Assembly: GCA_035517615.1 (NCBI GenBank)
Contig: DATIYM010000007.1
Span: 124,001 to 188,000 of the forward strand
Direction: 5' to 3'
Length of the DNA: 64,000 nucleotides
Origin: AG25 sp035517615
GTDB lineage: Bacteria > Gemmatimonadota > Gemmatimonadetes > Gemmatimonadales > GWC2-71-9
This document shows positions 15,281 to 24,400 of this stretch, one piece after another. The position numbers and the translations under genes were made by a program. Position 1 is the first letter of the stretch, and every line of letters begins with the position of its first letter. Below the pieces are notes generated by a model. The model was not told the DNA's origin. It searched no databases and worked only from the letters and a program-made list of their open reading frames with translations.

Positions 15281-16174
15281 CTACGCGGCGCGCCAGAATC
15301 CTTTCAGCATCCGTCCGTCCGGCGACTCGCGGAGCTTCTCGAACGCGCGCTCGCGAATCTGGCGGATACGCTCGCGAGTAACGCCCATGAGCGCGCCGAT
15401 CTTCTCGAGCGTCATCGCCTCGCTGCCTTCTTCGAGTCCATAGTAGAGGTAGAGAATCTTGCGTTCGCGCGGGGTGAGGTACTTCTGGAAGATCCGGTCG
15501 ACGAACTCGCGCATCAGGCGGCCGTCGGTCGTTTCCTCGATTTCCGAGCCTTCCTGTCCCGCGAAGCGCTCGCCCAGTGTGGCCGCGTCGCGATCGGTGC
15601 GATCGACCGGCGCATCGAGCGACAGCTCGGCCGCGGTCATGCGGCGCGCCGTCCGGACGTTCTCGACCGTGTCCTCGAGCGCCCGCGCGATCTCGTCGTC
15701 CGTGGGCTCGCGACCGAGCTCCTGCGACAGGTAGGTCTCGGTACGGCTCATGCGGATCAACTGGGAATTCTGATTGAGAGGAATGCGGACGCTGCGAGTT
15801 TGTTCTGCGAGAGCTTTGAGGACGGCTTGGCGGACCCACCACACGGCATACGAGATGAATTTGACGCCTTGATCCGGATCGAACTTTTTTACCGCCTTGA
15901 GCAGTCCTTCATTGCCGATCGCGACCAGCTCCGAGAGATCGAGCCCGTGCCCCTGATATTTCTTGACGTAGGAAATGACGAACCGCAGGTTGGCGGTGAC
16001 GAGGCGCTCGGCGGCTTTTTCATCGCCGCGTTGCACCCGCCGCGCCAGGCGGCGTTCTTCACTGGGTTCTTTGATCAGCGGTAATTTCTGGATGTCCTGC
16101 AGATATTGGTCGAAGGCTCCGGATGGATTGGCGCGAAAAAAAGGCTTGGGTTTGCTTCCGCTCGAACGGGCCAT
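15281..16174 (-). CDS. Sigma-70 family RNA polymerase sigma factor (RpoD/SigA-like, short form)
   Basis: The protein has 297 residues. Region 1.2 (about 20-50) is followed by region 2 (about 58-124) with LRFVISYVKKYQGHGLDLSE and YAVWWVRQAV. Region 3 comes next, then region 4 with LTPRERKILYLYYGLE and the helix-turn-helix MTLEKIGALMGVTRERIRQI. Region 1.1 and the non-conserved insert of E. coli RpoD are absent, as in short group 1 or group 2 sigma factors. It is monocistronic: it has its own promoter (16262-16290) and terminator (15213-15253). GGGGAG lies about 10 bases before the ATG. Whether it is the primary sigma factor cannot be decided from this window. Confidence 0.92.
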   Translation of the reverse strand: MARSSGSKPKPFFRANPSGAFDQYLQDIQKLPLIKEPSEERRLARRVQRGDEKAAERLVTANLRFVISYVKKYQGHGLDLSELVAIGNEGLLKAVKKFDPDQGVKFISYAVWWVRQAVLKALAEQTRSVRIPLNQNSQLIRMSRTETYLSQELGREPTDDEIARALEDTVENVRTARRMTAAELSLDAPVDRTDRDAATLGERFAGQEGSEIEETTDGRLMREFVDRIFQKYLTPRERKILYLYYGLEEGSEAMTLEKIGALMGVTRERIRQIRERAFEKLRESPDGRMLKGFWRAA

Positions 16175-16261
16175 TCGACGGACTCCCCAGTACTACCTTT
16201 GACGGTTGTGGATGGAGCGGGACGGCTGTGCCCGCCATGTGGACTTTATGTCAACGGCGCC

Positions 16262-16290
16262 AATATAGGAACGCTCCGCCAGCGTTGCAA
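16262..16290 (-). promoter_or_regulatory. Sigma-70 type promoter of the sigma factor gene
   Basis: TTGCAA (16285-16290) and TATATT (16262-16267) on the minus strand are separated by exactly 17 bases. That predicts a start near 16255 and a leader of about 80 bases. The surrounding 16175-16448 stretch is non-coding and AT-richer than the window. Confidence 0.7.
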
Positions 16291-16350
16291 ATCGACGCAG
16301 TTTTCAACATCACAAATCGTTCTTAATCGTGCAATTCCGCCGTTTGTCCA

Positions 16351-16373
16351 CTATCCACAAATTCTGTGCATAA
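16351..16373. promoter_or_regulatory. Pair of inverted DnaA-box-like sequences upstream of the sigma factor gene
   Basis: CTATCCACA (16351-16359, one mismatch to TTATCCACA) faces TGTGCATAA (16365-16373, exact reverse complement of TTATGCACA). They sit about 60 bases upstream of the predicted -35. A third, weaker match, TGTGGATGG, lies at 16207-16215 in the leader. DnaA-linked control of the gene is possible. There is no dnaA, dnaN or AT-rich unwinding region to argue for an origin. Confidence 0.4.
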
Positions 16374-16448
16374 CTCGACCGGACGGCCTCCGGGCGAAGC
16401 GTGTGGAACGCTGTGCATTGCTGGGGATGGGGTGTGCACGCGGTGTGA

Positions 16449-17555
16449 TCAATCGACCGCGAGGCACGCGCGGATCGCTGCTTCGGGTGCGCTCACCGTC
16501 CAACCCGTTTCGGCGCTGCCGTGCATCGCGCCGATCGCGCGCGGCAGCGCAAATCGCACACTGCCCGCGCGCGCCTTCTTGTCGAGCTGCATCGTGTGCA
16601 GCAGCGCATCGATTGAAGACTCGCGCGGCCGCTCGAGTGGCAAGCCGCAGCGTCGGACGAGCGCGCGCACCCGCTCCGCGGTGCCGCGCGGCGCGATCCC
16701 GAGCGCCTCGGCGAGCCGCGACTCGTGCACCATGCCCATCGCGACCGCTTCGCCGTGCAGCATCGAGAAATTCGCGGTTGCCTCGATGGCGTGGGCAACG
16801 GTGTGGCCGAAGTTGAGGATCGCACGCCGTCCCGATTCACGCTCATCCTGCGCCACGATTTCCGATTTGATCTCGATCGAGCGCGTGACGGCGCGCTCGA
16901 GCGGTTTCGGGTCGCGCGCCAGCACGTCGTGATGTGTCTGCTCGAGAAACTCGAAGTACGCGCGATCGGCGATGACGCCGTGCTTCACGGCCTCGGCGAA
17001 TCCCGCGACGAGCTGGGCGGCCGGAAGCGAGCCGAGCACATCCAGATCCGCCACGACGAGCCGCGGCTGGTGAAACGCCCCGACGAGATTTTTTCCCGCT
17101 GGGACGTCCACGCCCGTTTTCCCGCCGATCGACGAGTCGAGCATCGCGAGCAGCGTGGTCGGGATCTGCACGTAGGGAACGCCGCGCAGGTAGGTGGCGG
17201 CGACAAACCCGGCCACGTCGCCCACGACGCCACCGCCGAGCGCGATCACGGCCGAGTCGCGCCCGAAATTGCGCGCGAGCATGCGGTCCGACAGCGTTGC
17301 CCACGTCGCACGCGTCTTGTGCTCCTCACCGGCAGGGAATTCGAACAGCTCGGCCGAGAGCGACGCATCCGCCAAACACGCGAGCACGCTCGCGCCGTAA
17401 AGCGCCGCGACCGTCGCGTCGCTGATCACGGCGTACCGGGCCGCGCGGCAGGCAGCCGACACGAGCCGGCCGATGTCGGCGAGCATCCCGCGCCCGACCA
17501 TGATGTCGTAAGCGGCGTCGGGCTGCTCGGTGATTCCAACCCGGATGGTCACCAT
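16449..17555 (-). CDS. aroB: 3-dehydroquinate synthase
   Basis: The protein has 368 residues and catalyses the second step of the shikimate pathway (DAHP to 3-dehydroquinate), using NAD and a metal ion. It contains GGGVVGDVAGFVAATYLRG, QIPTTLLAMLDSSIGGKT, GFAEAVKHGVI and LNFGHTVAHAIE, which hold the NAD- and metal-binding residues of the family. The ATG at 17555 overlaps the end of the adenosyltransferase gene by 7 bases; a longer start at 17702 would be its shadow. Other aro genes are not nearby. After the stop comes a 274-base non-coding region that serves the sigma factor gene. Confidence 0.95.
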   Translation of the reverse strand: MVTIRVGITEQPDAAYDIMVGRGMLADIGRLVSAACRAARYAVISDATVAALYGASVLACLADASLSAELFEFPAGEEHKTRATWATLSDRMLARNFGRDSAVIALGGGVVGDVAGFVAATYLRGVPYVQIPTTLLAMLDSSIGGKTGVDVPAGKNLVGAFHQPRLVVADLDVLGSLPAAQLVAGFAEAVKHGVIADRAYFEFLEQTHHDVLARDPKPLERAVTRSIEIKSEIVAQDERESGRRAILNFGHTVAHAIEATANFSMLHGEAVAMGMVHESRLAEALGIAPRGTAERVRALVRRCGLPLERPRESSIDALLHTMQLDKKARAGSVRFALPRAIGAMHGSAETGWTVSAPEAAIRACLAVD

Positions 17556-18094
17556 GGCATGTCGGCGTGCCCCGCCGCGCGGTCCGCCGCGCGCGCCAGC
17601 ACGAACAACAGATCGGAGAGCCGGTTCAAGTACGGCAGCAGTGCCGGATTGAGGGGCGCCGCGCGCGCCAGAGCCACCACGCTTCGCTCCGCGCGGCGAC
17701 ACACGGTGCGCGCCACGTGCAGCGCCGCGGCTTTCGGGCCTCCGCCGGGAAGAATGAAGTGCGTCAGCGGCTCGAGGCGCGCCTCGTGCTCGTCGATCGC
17801 CTGCTCGAGCGCCGCCACATCGGCCAGCGCGATCGGTGCGCGCGGCAGCACCCGGGCGAGCTTCGCCGGGTCAGGACTCGCGAGCTCGGCGCCGACCGTG
17901 AACAGCTCGCGCTGGATCCGCTCGAGCAGGGCGCGCCCGAACGCCTCGGGCGCCAGCGCGCGCGCCAAACCGCAGGCGGCGTTCAACTCGTCGACGTCGC
18001 CGTACGCGGCGACGCGGGCGTGGTCCTTCGGCACGCGCCCGCCGCCGAACAGCGCGGTCTCACCGGCATCACCGGTCTTCGTGTAGATTTTCAC
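17549..18094 (-). CDS. Cob(I)yrinic acid a,c-diamide adenosyltransferase (PduO/MMAB type)
   Basis: The protein has 181 residues and transfers the adenosyl group of ATP to cob(I)alamin. The ATP-binding N terminus KIYTKTGDAGETALFGG is followed by AAYGDVDELNA, FILPGGG, RRAER and YLNRLSDLLFVLAR, all hallmarks of the PduO-type family. No other cobalamin gene is in the window. It is coupled to aroB by a 7-base overlap, and the 61 bases to the divergent flavoprotein gene contain no obvious promoter. Confidence 0.92.
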   Translation of the reverse strand: MKIYTKTGDAGETALFGGGRVPKDHARVAAYGDVDELNAACGLARALAPEAFGRALLERIQRELFTVGAELASPDPAKLARVLPRAPIALADVAALEQAIDEHEARLEPLTHFILPGGGPKAAALHVARTVCRRAERSVVALARAAPLNPALLPYLNRLSDLLFVLARAADRAAGHADMPW

Positions 18095-18155
18095 CGCGCC
18101 GGGAAGCTACGGACGCCGCCAGACGCGCGCGAGTCGAGCCGCTTACTCGACACCC

Positions 18156-19205
18156 ATGGCAGTCGTTGTTACAGTAGCCCGAATGCAAGAGCTCAAGGAT
18201 ATCACGATCATCGGCGCCGGTCCCACCGGCCTGTTTGGGGCCTTCTACGCCGGCATGCGCGGGGCGTCCTGCCGCCTGATCGACAATCTCGATCAGGTGG
18301 GCGGCCAGCTCACGGCGCTCTATCCCGAGAAATACATCTTCGACGTGGCGGGCTTCCCCAAGGTCCTCGCCAAGGATCTCGTGAAGGGGCTGGCGGAGCA
18401 GGCGATGCAATTCAATGCGCCGGTGCACCTCGGGCAAAAAGTGATCGGCCTGCGCCGCGAGTCCATGAATGGCCGGCCGCATTTCGTGGTCATCACCGAT
18501 GCCGACGAATATCCGTCTCGTGCGATCATCATCGCCGGCGGCATCGGCGCGTTCACCCCGCGCAAGCTGCCGCTCAAGGACGTCGACCGCTGGTATGGCC
18601 GGGGCGTGTTCGATCGCGTGCTCGATCCCAAGGTCTTCGCCGGCAAGCGCGTGTTGCTCGTCGGCGGGGGCGACTCGGCGTTCGACTGGGCTGTGAATCT
18701 CCAGGGCATCGCGCGATCCATCACCATGATTCACCGCCGCGACGGGTTCCGCGCGCACCACGCCACCGTGCATCAGGTCGAGGCACTCTGCGCCGCCGGA
18801 AAGATGGAGCTCAGGACGTTCTGGGAGCTCAAGCACATTCATGGCGAGTCGTGGGTCGAGGCCGTCACGATCTACAACAACAAGACCAAGGAAGAGCAGC
18901 GGCTCGACATGGACGCCGTCATCCCGCAGCTCGGCTTCCTGTCGTCCCTGGGCGCCATCGCCGAATGGGGCCTCGAGCTCGACAAGGGCGACATCACCGT
19001 CGCCTCCACGATGGCGACGAATCTTCCCGGTATCTTCGCGGCGGGCGACATCACCAGCTACCCCGGTAAGCTCAAGCTCATCGCCACCGGCGTGGCCGAA
19101 GCGAGCATCGCCGTGAACCACGCCGTCCACTTCATCAATCCTCAGGCCAAGGTCGCACCGGGCCATTCGAGCAACATGGCCCTGTTCGGGCAAACCGAAG
19201 ACTAA
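18156..19205 (+). CDS. Ferredoxin-NADP reductase type 2 / thioredoxin-reductase-like flavoprotein
   Basis: The protein has 349 residues (340 if the ATG at 18183 is used). The FAD site is IIGAGPTGLFGAFYAG and the NADP site is VLLVGGGDSAFDWA; the C terminus has FAAGDITSYPGKLKLIATG. There is no redox-active CxxC in the NADP domain, which separates it from thioredoxin reductase and fits the YumC/FNR2 family. It probably moves electrons between NADPH and ferredoxin or flavodoxin. The first ATG has no clear ribosome site and the second one is equally plausible. The Omp85 gene follows on the same strand after a short gap. Confidence 0.85.
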   Translation: MAVVVTVARMQELKDITIIGAGPTGLFGAFYAGMRGASCRLIDNLDQVGGQLTALYPEKYIFDVAGFPKVLAKDLVKGLAEQAMQFNAPVHLGQKVIGLRRESMNGRPHFVVITDADEYPSRAIIIAGGIGAFTPRKLPLKDVDRWYGRGVFDRVLDPKVFAGKRVLLVGGGDSAFDWAVNLQGIARSITMIHRRDGFRAHHATVHQVEALCAAGKMELRTFWELKHIHGESWVEAVTIYNNKTKEEQRLDMDAVIPQLGFLSSLGAIAEWGLELDKGDITVASTMATNLPGIFAAGDITSYPGKLKLIATGVAEASIAVNHAVHFINPQAKVAPGHSSNMALFGQTED

Positions 19206-19284
19206 TTTACTGTTCAAAACCTTGACAGTCTTACCCGATCCCGCGAACATACCTTTGCGGGTCGACCATCACCTATCTTCAATC

Positions 19285-21405
19285 TTGCGTTCGCTTTCCT
19301 TGGCCCTGCTGGTCGCGGCGCTCGCGGCGGCTCCGCTCGCCGGGCAGCAGCAGGAGCAGCGGGTCGTGCGCAGCCTCAAGTTCGAGGGAAACCGGGCGAT
19401 AAGCGACGATACGCTACGCGCCGTGATCGCCACCTCGAACTCGAGCGCCTTTGCGACCATTTGGTGGCTACGCTGGCTCGGCCTCGGGGAAAAACGCGAT
19501 TTCAGCGAGACGGAATTCCGGCGCGACATGCTCCGGCTACTCCTGCTCTATCATCAGAGCGGGTATGTCAATGCGGTCATCGATACGACGGTCGTCCGCA
19601 CCGCACGAGACGTCTACCTCACGTTCCACATTCATGAGGGCGAGCCGGTGCGGCTCGTGCGCCTCTCGATCATTGGCCTCGATTCCATCGTGGGCGAGAC
19701 CGAGCTCAAGAAGCAGCTCCCGCTCCAGGTCGGGAAGCCGTTCAACCGCCTGCTGTTTCAGATCTCCGCCGATACGATCACGGCGCTGCTCCGGAACGTG
19801 GGCTACCCCTACGCCACGGTGCTGCGAAACTTCGACGAAGACGATGCCGCGCTCACGGCCGCGGCAACGCTCGAAGTGGTACCGGGCCGCCGCATGCGCG
19901 TGGGGCAGGTTCCCATCGAGGGGCTCGCGACCGTAGACACGAGCACGGTTCGTCACATGCTCTCGGTCCATTCGGGCGACCTGTTTCAACAGAATCACCT
20001 CTATCAGAGCCAGCGGGACCTGTACGACATGGGGTTATTCCGGTCGGTGCAGGTGCTGCTCATCGACTCGCTCCCGCCCGCCGCTCCATCCGATTCCCTC
20101 GCTCAGGTCGTGGTGCGGGTGGCCGAGGGCGCGGGCCATCGCGTGATGACCGGCGTCGGATACGGGACGATCGATTGCTTTCGGTTTCAGGCGGGGTGGA
20201 CGGCGTACAATCTGCTGGGCGGTGCGCGCGCGGTCGACGTTACGGGAAACGTGTCGAAGATCGGCGTGGGGAGCCCGGTCGACATGGGGTTCACGAACAA
20301 TGTCTGCCGGTTGCTCGAGGGCGATCCGACCTCCGACACCATCAACTACAATCTCGCGCTGACGCTGCGGCAGCTCACCTTGTTTTCGCCGCGCAATATC
20401 GCCCGGTTGAGCCTATTCGCCGAGCGGCGATCGGAGTACAAGACGTACACGCGCCAGGATATCGGCGTGAACCCGGCGTTCGTGATCAACGCGCGCCGCG
20501 ACATTCCCACGACGATCGGGTACACGCTGTCGTACGGCCACACCACGGCGGATCAGGTGGTGTTCTGCACCGTGTTTCTGATCTGCTCCCAGGCGGACGT
20601 GAACCTGCTCGCGAGCGACCGCCGTTTCGCGGCCATCACCGTGTCCGGGGCCCGAAGCCGCATCAACTCCCTGCTCGATCCGACCAACGGCAGCGTGGTC
20701 ACACTCGCCCTGATGCACGCGTCACCGGCGGTGGGCTCGGAACAGCCGTATGAATTCAACCGGGGAGAATTGACCGCCTCACGCTACTACCCGATCGGGC
20801 GCCGCAACGCGCTGGCGCTCCGCATCCAGGCTGGGACCATCGTCCCCGAGACGTTTCAGAGCCTCACGGGACAAGGGGTGCAGTACGTTCCTCCCGATCA
20901 GCGTTTCTACGGGGGCGGGCCCAATTCCGTGCGCGGGTACGCTCGAAACGAGCTGGGGCCTCGTGTCTACGTCGTCGACAGCACCATCGTGTCCATGACG
21001 AGAGATACGCAGTTCGTGGCTTCTCCCACGGGCGGGAATACGATTTTCGTTTTCAATAGCGAGCTGCGGTTCGCGACCCCGCTGTTTCCCGATCGCCTGA
21101 AGGTGGCGCTGTTCACGGACATCGGTCAGGTGTGGGAGCGCGGTCAGGAGGGCAACGTCTCCGGAGTCCGCATCACACCGGGCATGGGGGTGCGGATCGC
21201 GACCCCGCTCGGGCCCGTACGCGTGGACGCCGCATACAACGGGTACGCGGCCGAGCCGGGTGTGGTGTATCTCCAGAATGACGTGCAGCGCTATCTCCGG
21301 CAGCTGTTCAATCCCGACGGGACGCCGGTGATTCACGCGCCGCCGCGGCCGGCTTCGTTCTGGAGCCGTATCATCGTGCAATTCGCCGTAGGACAGGCGT
21401 TCTGA
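19285..21405 (+). CDS. BamA/TamA family (Omp85) outer-membrane assembly protein
   Basis: The protein has about 706 residues from a TTG start that gives a clean signal peptide (cleavage near P-L-A-G). A TTG at 19222 gives 21 more residues but makes a poor signal, so the start is uncertain. POTRA-like segments fill the N-terminal third (VRSLKFEGNRAISDDTLRAV, VRLVRLSIIGLDS, RVGQVPIEGLATVD). The C-terminal beta barrel contains FYGGGPNSVRGYARNELGP (the conserved Omp85 RGY motif) and ends in the aromatic residue Phe. It inserts or assembles outer-membrane proteins. Its stop overlaps the tamB start (TGATG), so it may be the TamA partner rather than the housekeeping BamA. Confidence 0.88.
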   Translation: MRSLSLALLVAALAAAPLAGQQQEQRVVRSLKFEGNRAISDDTLRAVIATSNSSAFATIWWLRWLGLGEKRDFSETEFRRDMLRLLLLYHQSGYVNAVIDTTVVRTARDVYLTFHIHEGEPVRLVRLSIIGLDSIVGETELKKQLPLQVGKPFNRLLFQISADTITALLRNVGYPYATVLRNFDEDDAALTAAATLEVVPGRRMRVGQVPIEGLATVDTSTVRHMLSVHSGDLFQQNHLYQSQRDLYDMGLFRSVQVLLIDSLPPAAPSDSLAQVVVRVAEGAGHRVMTGVGYGTIDCFRFQAGWTAYNLLGGARAVDVTGNVSKIGVGSPVDMGFTNNVCRLLEGDPTSDTINYNLALTLRQLTLFSPRNIARLSLFAERRSEYKTYTRQDIGVNPAFVINARRDIPTTIGYTLSYGHTTADQVVFCTVFLICSQADVNLLASDRRFAAITVSGARSRINSLLDPTNGSVVTLALMHASPAVGSEQPYEFNRGELTASRYYPIGRRNALALRIQAGTIVPETFQSLTGQGVQYVPPDQRFYGGGPNSVRGYARNELGPRVYVVDSTIVSMTRDTQFVASPTGGNTIFVFNSELRFATPLFPDRLKVALFTDIGQVWERGQEGNVSGVRITPGMGVRIATPLGPVRVDAAYNGYAAEPGVVYLQNDVQRYLRQLFNPDGTPVIHAPPRPASFWSRIIVQFAVGQAF

Positions 21406-24400
21406 TGATTCGGCGTTCGCTTGCCGCCGCCCTGTGGCTCATTGCCGGCCTGCTCGCATCGTTCCTCGGCTCGTTCAGCGCATTGGTGGGCACAGCGGCG
21501 GGGCGCGACCTGCTCGCGCACGCCGCCTCGAAAGCCTTGAGGGGCGCGGTGGACGGCTCCATCGAAATCGCCGAGATCTCGGGCCCGTTGCTGACCGGCA
21601 TCACGCTGCGCGATGTGAAGGTGTTCGATACCGACACGACGCTCGTCGGGGCGTTCGGGAAAGTGGAGGCGACGTACAACCCCTTCGACTTTCTGGCGGG
21701 CCGCGTCGTGCTGCTCGACATGAGCCTCGATCATCCCGTGTTCAACATCGTCCAGCACCGGAACGGAAGACTCAACGTCGAAGACCTGCTGCGCCTGGGG
21801 CGCCCCAGCACCGGCCCGCAAGGTCCGGCGACGCTGATCCTGTTTCGCAACGTGCGCGTCGACGACGGCACCGTCAATCTGCGGTTGCAGCAACACGGAC
21901 CGTGGCAGCCCGGGTACGAGATCGACCCACTCGAGCGCGAGGGACTCCACCGCGTTCACCGTTTCGATCACATCGCGGCGATTGTCCCACTGGTACGGAT
22001 CTCCTCGCCGCAGGAGCCCGGGATCCACGTGGAGATCGATCGGCTCGCGGTGGCGAGCAGCGATCCCGAAGTCGAGCTTCGGGACGTCTCGGGAGGGCTG
22101 ACCGTCATTGGCGACTCGCTGCGCGTGGACCTGCGGCGCCTCGACCTGCCCCATTCGGCGGTTTCCGGCCACGGCGCCGTCCGCTGGCCGCATGACACGC
22201 TGCTGTTCAACCTCGCGGTTCACGCCGACTCCGCCACGCTCGGTGACGTTCCATTTCTGAATCTCAAGTTCCCTCCCTCGACGGTGCTGCGGGGCGGCAT
22301 TCGGCTGCGCTCCCACGGCGGCCGCCTGCTCGAAGCGCGGATGTATCCTCTCGATGTGCGCTACGGTGGCGGCGCCGCCACGGGCCGGCTGACCGCGATC
22401 ACCGCGGCCGACTCAGGCCTCGTCGCGATTCGCGATGGCGAGCTCACCGCGACCGACTTCGACCTCGATTTCGCGCGGCAGATTGTGCCGGCGCTGCCGT
22501 TTTACGGGCGTGTGAACGGCAAGGCCAGCGTCGACGGGACGATGAAACAGCTCGCCACGGATCTCGATATCACGTTTCGCGACTCGCTCGTTTCCGGGGC
22601 CCGTTCCCGCGTGCTCGGCCGGGGAACGATTGACCTGCTCGACCCCGAGGGGATGGGGTTCCGGCCGTTCACACTCGACACGCTTCAGGCGAGCCTCGGC
22701 ACCGTACACCGCCTGGTGCCGGGCGTGACACTGCACGGCCAGGTGGACGCGCGCGGCACGCTGACGGGAACGCTGCAAGACACGCGGTTCTCGGGTACGC
22801 TCACGCACCGAGACGGCGATCGCAAAGCCAGCACGGTTGCGGGCGATTTCGGTCTCGATACGCGCGGCGACACTGCGTCGGTGTACGCCGACGCGCGCAC
22901 CGACTCGCTGTCGTTCGAAACGCTGCGGGCGAGCTACCCCGGGCTGCCGTTGCGCGGTGACGTCGCGGGCGTGATCAAGCTGTCCGGGACGCTGGGAGAG
23001 CTCGATACGCATCTCGATCTCGAGTCGCGGCGGGGCGGCGGGGCGGTGCGCGTCGATGGATTGCTCACGTTGCTCGACACGCGGCTCGCGGCGCGAGATC
23101 TCTCCGCCGAGACGCGGCGCCTCGATCTGGCGCAGTGGATTCACGGCGCACCCGAGTCGCGGCTCAGCGTCACCGTTTCCGGCCAGTTCGCTCAGAACGA
23201 TACGGAGCCGCCGTTCGGCGCCATCAAAGCCGTGCTTTCGCCTTCGGTGCTCGCCGGGACGGAACTGGATAGCGGCGCCGTGTCGCTCCGGATGGCGGAC
23301 GGCCGTATCTACCTCGACTCCCTGCGCCTCGCCGAGCAGGACATTCAGGCGAGCGGCTCGGGGAGTCTGGGATGGCGGCGTCCCGAAACCGGTACCCTGG
23401 CGCTCACGGTCGATGCGGACAGCCTAAACGCCCTCGACTCACTGCTCACGTCGTTCGCGGGGCGGGACACCGGAGCGGCGAAACAAAGCCGCGCGCTGCG
23501 GGGGACGGCGCACGTGCAGGTCGCACTCGAGGGCGCGCTCGATTCACTCGCACTCGCGGGACGGGCTGCCGTGCAGAGTTTGCATTGGCGCGACTGGCAA
23601 GTGACCGGGAGTCGCGTCCAAGGGCGATTCGAGCCTGGCCCGAACCCGGTCTTTCAGGTGGAGACGTCGCTCGACTCGCTGCAGTACGGGAAGCACGCAT
23701 TCGGGGCGGCCGCGGCATCGCTCATCGGCACGGCGGATTCCCTGCACTGGTTCGCGCGCTCGCGGCTCGGAGACGTGTCGGAATTCCTTGCGGGCGGACG
23801 GTTCTCCCGCGGCACGCCGTTGCCCGGTGATCCTCCGGCCTCCGACGTGATGCTGGACTCGCTCGCCGTGCTCCTCCCCGGGGGGGTATGGGTGCTGCGG
23901 CAGCCGGCTGAGGCTCGCATCTCCGATTCCGCCGTGACGCTCGGCGATGTCACCCTGAAGAGCATTTCGGATTCCGGTCAGATTCTTCTGGGCGGTGACC
24001 TGCCGACCTCGGGCGAAGCGCACGCACATGTTGATGTCAAACAATTCCCGCTCGCGGGCGTGTACGCCCTGGCCGGGAGGGATACGGGCGGTGTGAGCGG
24101 CTCGATCAATGCGAGCGTCGCGCTGACGGGCTCCCGGGCGGCGCCGATCTACCAGGGCTCGCTGTCTCTGGCACAGGCGACGGTGGGCGAATTCCGCATC
24201 CCCTACCTCGACGGCACATTCGGATACCGGAACGACCAGCTCGATGCCTCACTCCATCTCTGGCGCTCGGGCGCGGAGATTGTGCGGGTCAACGCGCGTC
24301 TTCCGCTCGACCTCTCGCTCGCGTCGGTCCAGAACCGCGAGCGACCCGAGACTCTGTCCGTGCGGGTGCGCGCCGACAGCGTCGATCTCGCGGCGCTCGG

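Noticed and set aside
16175..16448. Replication origin at the DnaA-box-like pair
   Set aside because: There are only two or three boxes, no AT-rich unwinding element, and no dnaA, dnaN or parAB nearby.
19222..19227. TTGACA as a -35 box or TTG as the start of the Omp85 gene
   Set aside because: No acceptable -10 lies 16-18 bases downstream, and the TTG start gives a poor signal peptide. Left undecided in the gene entry.
18069..19250. A 393-codon frame antisense to the flavoprotein gene
   Set aside because: The sense frame has FAD and NADP motifs; the antisense translation has His/Asp-rich composition without any motif.
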